DNA of 64,000 nucleotides from Antedon bifida (lineage: Eukaryota; Echinodermata; Crinoidea; Comatulida; Antedonidae): positions 29,576,501-29,640,500 of the forward strand of contig OY727094.1 of the NCBI GenBank assembly GCA_963402885.1, written 5' to 3'. This document shows, in pieces, positions 12,772-24,420 of this stretch. A program made the position numbers and the translations under genes. Under the pieces are notes generated by a model. It did no database searches, was not told the DNA's origin, and was given only the letters and a program-made list of their open reading frames with translations. How positions within the stretch are numbered: position 1 is the first letter of the stretch; every line of letters begins with the position of its first letter.

Positions 12772-15385
12772 CTGTAGAAATAGCACAATTGCTGATGGCT
12801 CTTTGTTAGAAATTTACTTTTAAATGTTCTGCGATTTAAGTGTTTTGTTGGCGTTAAGATTTATTTCAAATTGTTTGATGTTGTAATTCGATAGCTTTTT
12901 TCAAACTTTTTTCATAAAAATATGCTAAGCTAGATTTATCACAATTTTGCTTAATAATTTTCAGAAACAAAATAAAGTACCAAAAAAGTCATTTTATAAT
13001 CAATTTTTCAGAGAAAGGAATCATGTTTTCAGAAAGCTTGTAGAAGGTTCCAAACTTCTTCTTTTAGTAGCTTTTTGCTTACTTTATTTAAACTACTCAA
13101 TTGTAAAATAAGTGCAACAAAGATTTATATATTTATTTATATAAATGCTGAATCATTATTCGCATTAATTTAAAGTGATAGAATTTCACAATTTCTTTTA
13201 TCACCCTTACCTTGAAAATCATATATTCTGGTAATGGCTCACATATTTCCTGTACAGTATTTGCATTGGATCAAATGATTGATACTTTATTATAATAGCC
13301 CAAATACACATTTTGTGAAAGCCGTTTACCCATATAATGGGAAACGGTTTTTATATAATGATAATTTATTTTTAGACAGTATAACAAAAATTAGTTTCAT
13401 ATTTCTCCACATGTGTACTATAATATATTTTGTTAAATTGTAATTTTCATTTTTCCTCAGGCACCTTCATATATTATAAAAATAAAAAAATGTGCCATTG
13501 TTCTAGAAGTTTTATAGTCTCCAAATATTATACAGAATCCATTTTAGCAGAATTGATTAAAACCAAAAATTATATAATACAATTTATTCATTAATTTGAG
13601 TTAATAATTGCCAAAGGGCAGTTGATTTTGCATCAGGCTGTTGGGATGAGTCTGGACACTTAAGTCTTGTCGCCTGTATGTTATTCTTATTGCTTAAAAA
13701 GTAGCCTAAAACATTAATATTTTCCTTATTTTCAATGTTTGTTTCCCCTTGAAATCAGGATTTATGTTATAGATCAATTTTTATTAATTGATCCCAATTT
13801 GGTTCTAAAGGAGTAACAATTATTGAATTTATTTCTACAGAAAATTGCATGAATTATGGCAGATTATTTCTGTATCTTTAAAAATGTTTTCGCCCTGCAA
13901 GTTGTAAATTTACTGTAATGGAACATCTGTAAGTTATAATTTTATGGATTTATATCCTTATTTTGAGACTCTCTTAGAAAATGTCAGTGGTAATCAATTT
14001 CTGTAGATTGTTTTCTTTTTAGTTTATCAACCAGGCCGTTTATTGTACAACATGTGCTTTGTCTTCCTATAGTTATTACATTATAATTTCACCTATTTCA
14101 CTTAGCATTTTTTTATATGAATAATTAATAATAAATTACTTGACACAAGGTTGTATACCACTGCAGATTAATATTAATATTTAATATAGTAATTAATATA
14201 AATTAATTAATATAAACAATCCACTTTAAGTAAATGGTCACGCTACCATGTGCTTACAGGCTCACAAGATTACCTGTTTAAGCTGCTAATATCACTTTGA
14301 TTTGTCTGATCGTATTAAAAGAATACTGTAATTATTAGATTTAGTATTCCTTGAGCGAGTGGTCACTGTACCATGCAATTAAGAAACCACAGGTTGGTGC
14401 GCTGAAAGACGGGAAAGAATTGGAACATTATCATTTTAACATTGTAGTCTATATAACACTTTATGGAAAATTCCCTAGCGCAAATGTGGCACATGCAAGC
14501 GAAATCGGACATAAGTCGCATTTGTAGATTTGTAGAAACAGCCAAAAACATTAAAAGGCTGAAAAATTACATTTTTTTATTTTTACAGAAAATGATAGCT
14601 GAAACAATATTTATTTGCATTACCTTGGTGTTTTTCTATTTTGAGACAAATAAATAGATACATTTTAACATTTTGTGTAGTATGTTGGTTAAAAAGATGG
14701 TGTAAATTATCTATGATTTTCATAAAACCTATCATGTGTTATGCTTAAATTGAAAGTGTTCCATTGAGTTGATTTTAATGAAATTTTGCATAATAATAGA
14801 ACAATAGTTAATTAAGGAAGGTGCGAAGTTTCATTGAAATACAACAATTAGAATACCATTTTGCTAAGGCGTAAACTTACATGCCCTGTTTATTTTTTTG
14901 TTGTTGTCATTTCCTCTTACTTAACTTTAAAAGCATTTTTCTCAAAACACTGATTGTAACAACCAAAACTTTAGACTGAGATATCTCTGGAAGTAGACAT
15001 GTTATCAAGATATTTTTTTCAGCATTTTAAACCTTGGATTATGTAGTTTCAGTATTTGTGGAAATCTCAATTTTGAAAATTGCGACTTATGTCTGGTTTC
15101 CCTTGCAGATGCCACAAATGCTATAACAGTATCGGCGTGATGGGTGATAATGTTGGTTAACATATCACACACTAGCTATATCATAATATCATCTTCCTGT
15201 ATTGTGCATGAACTTTTGAGTATAGTCACAAATGGGTTGGTCACATTTATGCAGATTGGCTTCCTATTTTATTTCTTGAATTTCGTGTTCCACACATTTC
15301 ATTTATTTGTTGTTTTTTTTAAAGATATTTTCCTATTTTTTTGTCATTTTTTCGATAATTTCAGATTTCTAATTTAGATCAACAT

Positions 15386-15500
15386 TTAAGTCAATCTTAA
15401 AAGATTCTTGAATTCCTCTAGTGATGTTGACTCAATGACCTCTTGGGATAGTGTGTTCCAAAGAAGGATGGTGTCTGGAAAGAACATACCTTCTACAAAC
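15386..15500 (-). mobile_element. LINE remnant: C-terminal end of a reverse transcriptase
   Basis: On the - strand this short frame ends FFPDTILLWNTLSQEVIEST followed by SLEEFKNLLRLT and a stop. The pattern aromatic-x-P-x-T-I-x-x-W-N-x-L, then a short helix ending FK, is typical of the very C-terminus of non-LTR retrotransposon reverse transcriptases. The element is strongly 5'-truncated, as expected for abortive target-primed reverse transcription. Its 3' untranslated part probably continues to lower coordinates, but I could not fix the end. Confidence 0.65.
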
Positions 15501-15780
15501 ATAATAATAATAATAGATAAATTTATATAGCTCAAATAAACGATGACTATGCGCCCGACAATAAAGAGAAAAAGTGGAAAACAAAAGGAAGAGAACAAAA
15601 AGACAAAAACGCCAAGCTAGCACCCAGTATGGGGATACATCATCACCGCTAACTGGGGATCAGTATGTAAGTACCCCAGTTAGCTTCGGTTAAATCTTGA
15701 TCTTTTCAGGGATCCGGTGCCTCCTAGCCTAGTCCGAAAACAACAACAGGCAAGAAAGATAATAATAATAAAATAGATTA
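15500..15780. repeat. Interspersed repeat block, unclassified
   Basis: A block with a different texture from its surroundings. It has AAATTTATATAGCTCAAATA, then GATGACTATGCGCCCGACAA followed by A-rich sequence, then ACCCAGTATGGGGATAC and an inverted pair CTAACTGGGGATC / GTACCCCAGTTAG (about 15650-15684). The opening resembles a repeat seen widely in marine invertebrate genomes. It is edged by AATAATAAT microsatellites on both sides, which suggests a retroposed unit. I cannot name the family. Confidence 0.45.
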
Positions 15781-16869
15781 TAGGTTAATGGGATTATAAT
15801 ATATTACAATTGTATTCACTATATTGATATGTAATAACAAAATGTGTAACATTGTAGTAGTACTGTAGTAGTTTTTTTTAAAATCACAAAAAAATATAGG
15901 AGTTCACTATTGAATGTATGCCATTATTATTATATTGTCTTGAGATTTGTCTTTAATGAATTGCTTGAAGTCGTTTGTTTCAGTTTGGGATCCTCCTTTG
16001 GGTATATCCCAGTTTACAGACATTCCTTCAAGGCACTTAATTATAAATTGAATTAATTAAACACTGTATCCATTTCGTTTTAATTGTAAAGGTAAAATTT
16101 GTATAAATCATTTGTTCATCTGTTAACGCATGCGTAATATGAAATCATTATTTATTCCAAGCCAATATAAATGGTCATTGAAAAGATAATTTAACTTTTT
16201 TCTTCACCATATAAGGTTCCTGTAAATAAGTATGCATTTAATTATTTAAAAAAAAATGAATTTTGTACATAAATTTACTATTTTTTTAATCGGAAGGAAT
16301 CTTAATGATTGATGCTGCCTCGTTATTTTGAAATCCATCAATCAAATAATCTAACTAATCTTAGGTGCAATTGTACTTTACAAACATTTCATTTACTTCG
16401 AACCAGTACAGTGATTTTATCTACTTGCCATTCAGTATTTCCGTAATTAGACCAATAAAATGACATTAATTATATTAATTAATGGTAAGGTACTATTACA
16501 GGAATGTACTTGTGAATGTCCACCAGCAAATTTGACTTCATTATTTCTAATGAACAAAAATTCATTCAGAGTCATACTTGTAATTAATGTTATCGAGTAA
16601 ATTATTTTGTTATTATATTCATAGTACAATATTATATCATTTTTAAGTTTAAGTAGCTAATAGAGACATTAACGACAAAACCCCACCCTCTAAACATGTT
16701 CAAGAATCAAAATCAAAAATTGCCAAAACATTCACATCCTACTCTGAGTTTTAACAGCAACCCCCAAAAAAGGACACACTACATTTTGTTTATATAAAGA
16801 ATGTTTTCAATGATTTTTTTTTTTTAACCATATTTAATGAGGGTGATCCATCCAGCTATTGCTGATCAT

Positions 16870-17057
16870 TAGGGACCCCTTAGGTTCACAAGACAAACAC
16901 ATACACAAGATGCTCTACATAAACAAAGTCTTATTACAAGTCTTTGGGAGTGGAGTAATTTGGTCATTAGAAAAAATCCTGACATGTGACGGGACTTGAA
17001 CCAAGGACCCTTGAAGTGGTAGCCAAGCATCATAACCACCACGCCAGAACTCCACAT
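16870..17057 (-). mobile_element. tRNA-derived SINE
   Basis: On the - strand the unit starts GTGGAGTTCTGGCGTGGTGG at 17057. It contains an A-box-like segment (TGGCGTGGTGGTTATGATGC) and, about 30 bases later, a strong B box within TTGGTTCAAGTCCCGTCACA. These are the internal RNA polymerase III promoter elements of a tRNA. The cloverleaf cannot be completed, and a non-tRNA tail follows (to about 16870), so this is a SINE rather than a tRNA gene. The direction is opposite to HEATR6. Confidence 0.7.
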
Positions 17058-17662
17058 TTTATGAAAATGTTACATTGCAATAAATTTTCTCCATGTATTT
17101 ATATGACATTGATTGATAGATGCTGCCTAATGTGTTGTATTTTGTGCGGAACGGCTGTGAAATGTTAGGACTGTTGGAGATTGGTTTTAAAAGCCATTGA
17201 TTAACTGTCAACTAAAATCAAATACCATGTTTCTTAGAAACTCTAAAATAACAGATACATACTGTATAAAATATTTATGGTAAATAAATGGTAAATCACC
17301 TTAGTGCAAAACACAGACTTAATATCAAAAGTCTAGACTTCAAACAATAATGTTTTGATGTTCTCAGAATGTTGAGTGCCATATGAGTTATTGACTGAAC
17401 AACGCATCTTATTTGAATACGCATTGCTATCAACTGAATCAAATGATTTTCGTCCAGTGGCACTTTATTATTAGTAGTTAAGGATATATACAGTATCCAA
17501 AATGTATACAACACATTAAAGCAGCCAATACATTTTGATTAAAAAGCTATTAAGACTATTTAAAAAGTTACAAATGTTAAATAAAATTGTAATTAAAAAA
17601 TACATCAATATTAAAATAAAAACTTTACATCATAACATTGCTGTATTCTTTAAAGTTTCAAC

Positions 17663-17925
17663 TTATCAGAAATAAGTGTTTTGTCACATAGTAATACAAC
17701 ATATATTATTTTTTCTGTCATTTGAACATTATTATTAACATGTTTTATCAGAAATAAGTGTTTTTGTCACATAGTAATACAAACTATATCATTATTTTTT
17801 TCTGTCATTTCAACATTTTAATGTTTAAAATCATGTTTTATCAGAAATAAGTGTTTTTGTCACATAGTAGTACAAAATATATCATTATTTTTTTCTGTCA
17901 TTTGAACATTATGATTAACATTAAT
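17663..17925. repeat. Tandem triplication, 82-93 bp units
   Basis: Three copies start at 17663, 17745 and 17838 with TTATCAGAAATAAGTG. Each continues through TTTTGTCACATAGTA, a T-rich run, and TTCTGTCATTT(G/C)AACATT. Unit length varies mainly through the T-run and a short insertion in the second copy. Confidence 0.85.
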
Positions 17926-18384
17926 CATGCATAGCTATCAAAATCCTCTTTGTTAACTGTCATTACCAATGATACTTCATCTACCATTCCCCTCTGATGT
18001 ATATTTATCATTCTCAAGGTACCTTCAACATCGTTTTAATACCTCTTGTTCGATTCATATTGTATGTCTTCACTCGTTATGTCACCCGTCAAACTTCAAT
18101 GAAAATTACCTTTGCAGTGTGGAATATTCATGTAGATCTGATATTGATAGATGAGTTTGCACGTCGCTCATTCAGCAAACTGCTCACCCTGTAATTTAAA
18201 ACCTTTATCATTTTAAAACTACCGTATTAGCATCAAACACAGTTTCTTGGGCATGGTATCTATCTGAAGAGTCTAAATTAGAATGTGGGATTACTTTTGT
18301 TTCATGCAAGATCCCAAGGAAAAAAACATACATACAGAACAAAAAAATGTGAAAGCCAAGTGTTCAAATGGCCAGCAAACTTAA

Positions 18385-18745
18385 GTTTAAGTAGCTGACT
18401 CATAAGCAGCTAACTTGAGTTTAAGCAACAGACGCAGGTTTAAGCAAAAACTTGAGTTTCAGCAGCCAATTTGAGTTTAAGAAACAGACTCAAGTTTAAG
18501 CAGCCAACTTAAGTTTAAGAAACAGACTCAAGTTTAAGCAGCCAACTTAAGTTTAAGCAGCTGACTCAAGTTTGAGCAAAAACTTAAGTTTAAGCAACAG
18601 GCTCAAATTTAAGCAGCCAACTTGAGATTCAGCAAACAGACTCAAGTTTAAGCAACTGACTTAAGTTTAAGCAGCCAACTTGAGTTTAAGCTAGTTCTAG
18701 TTTAAGCTATAGTTCTAGTTTAAGCTAGTTCTAGTTTGTCTACTC
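18385..18745. repeat. Tandem repeat of AAGTTTAAGCAGCCAACTT type next to a HEATR6 acceptor
   Basis: About 360 bp of degenerate tandem units of about 20 bp, alternating between AGTTTAAGCAGCCAACTT and AGTTTAAGAAACAGACTC. At the 3' end they decay into AGTTTAAGCTAGTTCT units. The array stops roughly 70 bases before the splice acceptor of the HEATR6 exon at 18814. AAGTTTAAGC and its near-complement CTTAAACTT alternate, so the transcript could fold locally. Confidence 0.85.
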
Positions 18746-18813
18746 ACCTTTACTGTTGAACCAGTTGGTTTTAATTTTGTATAACATTTTGTATGTATTT
18801 CATATATTTACAG

Positions 18814-18964
18814 CTTTGTCAAACCCTGTGTCATCTCTGTAGTCTGTTGAAGTTTGAAGATATACAAGGTTTGGAACAAGTATGGAAGGCCAATGAGGTC
18901 ACATTAGAAATATATATGAGCAAATACAAAAAGGTCATTTTAACATCAGTAGATGATAGTAAAG
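18814..18964 (+). CDS. HEATR6: HEATR6 exon (second from last)
   Basis: A 151 bp exon with acceptor CATATATTTACAG and donor AAAG|GTAAAA, entering in phase 0 and leaving in phase 1. It encodes about 50 residues starting LCQTLCHLCSLLKFEDIQGL and ending KKVILTSVDDSK. The opening matches the family's ICQALIHLLSLA helix, and the middle matches the following helix with the conserved Q/M-x-S/Y pattern. It continues the open frame from the exon at 1561 without a gap. This part forms one of the last helical pairs of the HEAT solenoid. Confidence 0.88.
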
Positions 18965-19457
18965 GTAAAATTGTTGATGATTTTATATTTTATATTTACA
19001 TTAAAATGAAACGTTTACATTTGTGGTACAGTCCTCCACCCCACACAATATTTGACACCCGCTCCCCTTTTTCATATAAACCCAATTTTTCTTTAAATAA
19101 ACCAAGGTCTCCTATGAATTTAATAGTAAAATTACTGAAATTTTAGAAGTATCAAATGAAATTGTATACAAGTAAAATGGTAGGTTAAATTCATATATAC
19201 CTTTGACATTTAAATAGACTGTTACATAATATTATTTATTAAGGAAAAATTATTGTTGCCATATAGATACTAAGATATTACATATCTGTCCCAAATGTTC
19301 ATAGCTCTTTTACAAGAATTATGCTTGTTTTACACCAATGGTGGGTGCATGACTTGACTGGAATAATAATACTAAAATGATATTATTGCACATATTAGAA
19401 CCACAAGCCATGTTCATGTGTTACTGCATATCATTATTACTACCATTACTCCTATAG
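18965..19457 (+). other. HEATR6: HEATR6 last intron
   Basis: A short intron of about 493 bp from GTAAAA to an acceptor reading CATTACTCCTATAG. A second AG lies 14 bases further on (TTCCTACAG at 19464-19472), but using it would break the phase. The intron is AT-rich and I see no element in it. Confidence 0.7.
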
Positions 19458-19615
19458 GAGTGTTCCTACAGTGTGCCCAAAAACATCTTGATCAACTTCT
19501 AACCAAATGTTCGGACGTCAATGAAGAAACCCACCAACTTTCCATCCAATATCTTCGCAAACAGCTATCGATAGAAGAGGAGCCGTCTGAGTATCCTATA
19601 TGTAACAGCACTTAG
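19458..19615 (+). CDS. HEATR6: HEATR6 terminal coding exon
   Basis: The first two bases complete a glycine codon split across the last intron. The frame then runs VFLQCAQKHLDQLLTKCSDV and ends EYPICNST before a TAG stop at 19613-19615. The KHLDQLL...THQLSIQYLRK region lines up with the helical end of vertebrate HEATR6 (ALKHMGSI...ARRAIMGFLEE). The tail after this helix is shorter than in mammals. The acceptor choice is fixed by the phase: the in-frame acceptor is CCTATAG at 19451-19457, not the nearby CTACAG. Confidence 0.85.
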
Positions 19616-20415
19616 CTAAAGTAAATTATAAATCATTATTCATCATACAAACACTGGATGATGTCCTGACTAATGTTCGCTGTCGTCAAGTTCACTGTCC
19701 GATTATTGGCACCATTACAAAGTAATAGAATATGTTGGTAAGTCTTTTACAATTCCTAGTACATGATAATAACCAGTTTTAATGCAATATTGTAAAATAA
19801 TCAGTTGTAGTTGTAGTAGTTATTAATGGACGCAACATAAAACGATAATATTGCTGTATTTTTACTTAATCTCAATTAAGTACATTTAATGAATTATACA
19901 TCATTTGATATGCTGATTTAAAAACATTTCTTTACTTGCAGATTTTTGTAAAAGTTTTCTTTTAAAATGTTTAATACCATGAATTACTAGTTTTAAAATT
20001 GGATTACATGAAATACTACACCTACGCTGTACTACTACAAACTTTAATAACCGGCGTGGCAAAACACAGCAAAAACAAATTTAATGCACTTCGCTTGGTA
20101 ACTCAAAACAATGTGTTGTCGTAATTGCAATGTTACTTGTCCTTAGCACACAAATGCAGCAAACTGATTGGTTAATCATTAATTACCAACATGTCAACTC
20201 TTGTGTTTATTCCAATCCATGTGCACATTCATCAGTCATTCTTTGTGAAATCAGAGAAATCTCCAATTTGTTAGCGATGGATTTGGCGCCAAAAATGTGT
20301 GTCGAAAACCAGGTCTTTTGCATGATTTTCAATATATGCTTTCCAATATTTTGAATCCAAAAAAATGTAAAATGATTCAAAAGCTATGAATATGAAAATT
20401 AGTTTTATAAAAAAC

Positions 20416-20562
20416 TAAAGCTCTGTCTACACTATCAAACTTTATGTGACAAAAATATGTGATGTGCCAATATATGGACATGATTATGTCATATCACTAC
20501 CATATTTGGGCACATAACACTTTTTTTTGTCAAACTAGTTTGATAGTGTAGACAGAGCTTTA
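20416..20562. mobile_element. Family B palindromic element, copy 2
   Basis: A complete 147 bp foldback with ends TAAAGCTCTGTCTACACTAT and ATAGTGTAGACAGAGCTTTA. The terminal match is close to perfect over about 20 bases. The two arms differ internally (TTTATGTGACAAAAATATGT versus CACTTTTTTTTGTCAAACTA), which gives the element a direction. Here the arm with CTTTATGTGAC comes first. Confidence 0.85.
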
Positions 20563-20728
20563 TAGTACTATAAAAAAAAAAAGAAGAGGTACAGCTTTGG
20601 GTTTAGCCTGTAATGTCAATGGGTTTATTTTCTTGTTTCTTTCTGGTGATGTTAATGTGCATTGTTTCATTGGTCGAAAATATCATAAAATGGGTTTTTA
20701 CATTTACATTCCAAGCAGAGTGAATGCT

Positions 20729-21083
20729 TTAAAGATGTATTGTCCCCCTGAAGAAAATAATTATTTTACATTTTTTTATTGAATGTGCCATTTTAATTTC
20801 ACATAATAATTATCCACTTTGACCAAAAATTAGATCGAAAAAAAAATTATTTACCTGAAAAACTATAATTTAAAGCAAAAAATAGTCAAATTGGCTGCCA
20901 GCCAATGGATTTTTGGTTGAATTTAGCCATTTATTTAGTAATTTTATAAGGGAAAACATAATTTTTTTTAATTTTTTTTTCTACGGAAGTGATTAACTTG
21001 ATTAAAACTACAAAATAACCTATTCAAAGTCTGATTTAATTAACCTTCATTTTTCATGTTTTTGGGGGACAATACATCTTTAA
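20729..21083. mobile_element. Family A foldback element, copy 3 (complete)
   Basis: 355 bp with 19 bp terminal inverted repeats reading TTAAAGATGTATTGTCCCC. This is the cleanest copy in the window and has the same length as copy 1. The TTAA at both outer ends is compatible with a TTAA target duplication, as made by piggyBac-type transposases, but TTAA could equally be part of the terminal repeat. No transposase is encoded. Confidence 0.85.
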
Positions 21084-21234
21084 GAAATAGAGACACTTTA
21101 ATTGTACCAAAATGAATTTAACTATCTGCATCTACGATGAAGATAAAGTAGGAATCTTTATGAAAAATATTATTATTTTAAGTGATTTATTTATTAAAAT
21201 GGCATTGGCTGCTTTATAATTCTAATTTGGTTGT

Positions 21235-21240
21235 AATAAA
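21235..21240 (+). promoter_or_regulatory. Possible HEATR6 poly(A) signal
   Basis: The first plain AATAAA on the + strand after the HEATR6 stop codon, about 1.6 kb downstream. If used, the 3' untranslated region would include the family B and A elements at 20416 and 20729. Variant signals nearer the stop cannot be excluded. Confidence 0.2.
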
Positions 21241-22184
21241 GAACAAAAGTTATGTTAAAGTGTTACAGTTCAATTTTGTTATATTTTCCAAATATGTGTG
21301 GACACAATCAACTAGTTTTTAATACAATAACAAGCTTTGCTCATTTGACAGAAATAAGAAAGTAAATAGAAATAAAGAAATAATTTATCTATAAATAACT
21401 GATAAAACACCTAATTTCAAATATTATATGTATTTTTATTTCATTTATTTTCTTCACCAACAAAATAATAAAAAAGAGACAAAATAGCTAGTGCTAATCA
21501 AGGTCTCCACTGTCATACAATCATGAAACTCAACCAAAAATATACATACAGTACATATTACATATATACATTTTGTTTAAGACTTGAGGGCTTAGTATAT
21601 ATAATTAATTTCTGATAATACTTTTAGTGGCTGGTTCTTATTTCTTTTTTAGTGAGAAAGTCAGTAATACACTAATTTTTGAATATTTGTGGAAGTAGCA
21701 TACATGAGAACAGTTGGTTTAGACATCTTATTGAAATTTATTGAACATTTTAAAATGAACCACATATTCACATTCTCTCATACGTCTAATCATTCGGTTC
21801 ATTATGTAAAATTGATGAAATGAAATGTACGTTTAATCGGTTATTATAGTCATATTAAAGCGTAAAAAAAACCATGTACTTAAATTGTTTACGATGCTTA
21901 ATTGAAGTAAAAAATGTTCAATCTGGAAGCATTTCATGAAGAAATATCGCTATGATGATATCCATTATGATACAGTAGAATTTTAGAATAATGAAGTAAA
22001 TTTAATGAAATTACTTGAGTATTAATATGAAAAAATAATTAATAGATGAAATCTACCAACGTAGTGAATGCAAGTCATTTGCGAAGTAGCGGCTCGAAAG
22101 GATATAGACGGCATAAACATAAAGGGTTTTAAATGAGTAATAATAGATAATGGTTTGTATTATGCATTATACCATTGTGTTAAT

Positions 22185-22525
22185 TAATTGATTGATTGAT
22201 TAACTTAGTTATGTATTTTGCTTATTAATGAATAAAGAAACCAGACAGGAGTTTTTATTTTTTTGAAGTTATTTTATCAGTTAAATTATCGATTGATTGA
22301 TGTATTGATTGATCGATATACTTAGTGGTGTGTTTTGCCTTTTAATGAATGGAGAAACCGGACATAAGTTTTTCTTTTTTTTAAGTTATTTTATCAGTTG
22401 ACTTATCGATTGATTGGTTTTTTATTGATTGATTGATTGATGAAATCAGTTTTAAACATTTTGCACATAAATTAATCAGTTGAGTTATCGATTAATTGAT
22501 TGATTGATTGATTGATTGGTAATTA
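22185..22525. repeat. Tandem block with ATTG-rich microsatellite
   Basis: Roughly 130 bp units, seen two to three times. Each has a GATTGATTGATT run, then TTAATGAATAAAGAAACCAGACA or a close variant (TTAATGAATGGAGAAACCGGACA), a T-rich stretch and AAGTTATTTTATCAGTT. The last copy decays into an uninterrupted (ATTG)n run near 22490-22520. The GATT runs probably expand independently of the larger unit. Confidence 0.8.
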
Positions 22526-22868
22526 TTTTATTCAAGATAATGCGTGCGGTGTACGGTAAATACCGTAAAAGCATGCCAACTCCTTTAGTTTTCGATCTTA
22601 TCTAAGTTATCTGTGGTCAAATATATGATTGATTTACTGTTTGCTTTAATTGACATTGATGAGCATGTTAAGCCTTTTGTAATCCGTGTTTAATTCAATT
22701 CAAACTGATCACCGTGGTTGCGAGAATAATTAATTCTTGATTGTTCCTAGTGTACGCTGACGAAAATAAATACGTTGCAAAAACGCGTTCCATGATTTTG
22801 AGGCGTCTCGAACATATAACTATACTTTCTATGAAACTTCCTACGCTGAAGTCGTCAAAAGATGAACC

Positions 22869-23032
22869 TTAAGCTCTGTCTACACTATCAAACTAGTTTG
22901 ACAAAAAAAGTGTGATGTGCCCAAATATGGTAGTGATATGCCAAATATGGTATTGGTATGACATCATCATGTCCATATATAGGCACATTATATTTTTGTC
23001 ACATAAAGTTTGATAGTTTAGACAGAACTTTA
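22869..23032. mobile_element. Family B palindromic element, copy 3 (opposite orientation)
   Basis: Ends TTAAGCTCTGTCTACACTAT and ATAGTTTAGACAGAACTTTA. The arm with CTAGTTTGACAAAAAAAGTG comes first, so it is inverted relative to copy 2. The internal unit ATATGGTAGTGATATGCC is repeated about twice. Confidence 0.85.
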
Positions 23033-23519
23033 GTTTGTCTAATGTTGTAAGGACAACATGTGGAAATACAGCATTGACAGAATACTTCTCTGCAATATTT
23101 TGATACTTTTTTCAGCAGAATGATTCCCTCATCACGTTAACGGAATTCCGCATAATTCCGTGTATTTTTCTCAGTATTTTTTATTTCGTCACTTAAAGTG
23201 AGGCGTTTATATAAACAAAATACAATATGTTATGTGTCAAGTACAAAACTATTACTGTATCGTATATCTTTAAAATCGCGAATAGAAAATATTAACAAAG
23301 TGTGAATTACGGGTTTTTTGATCGTCGTGAATAATTCAATTGACAACTTCGTATATTTGAACTACAGTAGTGTATATATAGACTGGTAAAGGTTTTTATA
23401 ATGTTTGCCAGCCTAAATTGTGAGAGTTCAAAATAATATTAAACAATCATAAATTGTACTAATGTAATTTTCCCTTAATGATTTGAAATGTCTGCATTAT
23501 TTTCCCTAGCGCACAGGCT

Positions 23520-23740
23520 GAGATGGACCAGTACACCGGAATAGCCCCCCATAGGTTGTTTTAAAGTACACACAAACCCATGGCAGATATGTATACTGGG
23601 CCACCAGTCCTTACTCGGTAAGACTTGTTCTATACCACCATAACTGGGGTCGAGGAGAGCCTTCTGTGCCGATGTTATGACTAGTTAGTGGACTGCGGCC
23701 TTCCCTGTCTTCACCTCTCAACCACTCGACTCCACTATTC
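23520..23740. repeat. SINE-like block, unclassified
   Basis: A GC-richer block starting near GCACAGGCTGAGATGGACCA and including TACTCGGTAAGACTTGTTCT and AACTGGGGTCGAGG. The segment AAGACTTGTTCT resembles the reverse of AGAACAAGTCTTCTC in the block at 58620, which suggests related retroposons. I cannot see clear pol III boxes. Short frames across it are not convincing as protein. Confidence 0.35.
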
Positions 23741-24329
23741 AAGTTTATGTTTTCTGTCCAAACATGAAAAATGAAGATGAATACATTCTTAATCCTAAAA
23801 CGAAACGAATAACTCCAAAGTTTCATTTTCTGTGACTTCTTGTCCGTGACTTTTACTGATTTTTTTTAAAACATAATGAATAGATTTTCATTGTATAATG
23901 CTAAGCCCGTTTCTCTTGTCACGAGTTTCGAACATAAATTGCATTCAGTTGATCTTTAAATCTATTTAAGAAGTTAAGTAGGAGAAATACATTGTGAAAT
24001 TTGATTCTGACAGACAGAATTAGATTAATAATGTATTAAAGCATCTGACGCTAAGAGGAAGGCATTTAGGTCAAAGGTAACCAGATCGAGTTTCTAAGAC
24101 GTGGGTTGTTGAAACGCGTGTGCGACGCGAGTGTCGACGTACGAGCCTACCGATTTGTCAATCGTCTGATTACAACTTTCAAAGTTAGCCATAAACACGC
24201 CAAGATTTCTTGATTTATGAAAATAATGTATGCAGTTTATGTTCACACGCACGCTTAATCGTATCCGAGTTACATCCGCTTCGTCCCCGACAAATCGGAA
24301 AAGTTAACCTGGTTGAACCTTATTTGACT

Positions 24330-24420
24330 GCGATGAATTGGGGAGCTTCCCGATTGCGTCGGTGACGAGGTAGCGATTGTCGTGTCGACAGTGTAGCGAT
24401 TTAATGGAAACCAGGCTTAA
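24330..24420. mobile_element. Family D element, right part
   Basis: The sequence from GGAGCTTCCCGATTGCGTCG to TTTAATGGAAACCAGGCTTAA shares its terminal GTAGCGATTTAATGGAAACCAG with the palindrome at 36989. The matching left terminus (expected TTAAGCCTGGTTTCC) is not recognisable, so the copy looks truncated or rearranged. The neighbouring 24100-24330 stretch is unusually CG-rich and may belong to it. Confidence 0.5.

Larger units (their letters stand above)
1729..18813 (+). other. HEATR6: HEATR6 intron, about 17 kb
   Basis: This long intron runs from donor GTACGTAAG (1729) to acceptor TATATTTACAG (ending 18813). It joins two phase-0 codons, and the two flanking exons are contiguous in vertebrate HEATR6, so no HEATR6 exon is missing from it. 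It holds a family A element, a family B palindrome, several tandem arrays (5281, 6434, 8029, 17663, 18385), a LINE tail (15386), a block of common repeat (15500), a tRNA-derived SINE (16870) and one possible antisense exon (12771-12553). The remaining sequence is AT-rich and I see nothing else in it. Confidence 0.8.

Noticed and set aside
16869-17057. Possible tRNA gene
   Set aside because: The B box is good but the acceptor and anticodon stems cannot be formed, and a long tail follows; a SINE explains it better.
19464-19472. Alternative acceptor TTCCTACAG for the last HEATR6 exon
   Set aside because: It would shift the reading frame relative to the phase-1 donor at 18964.
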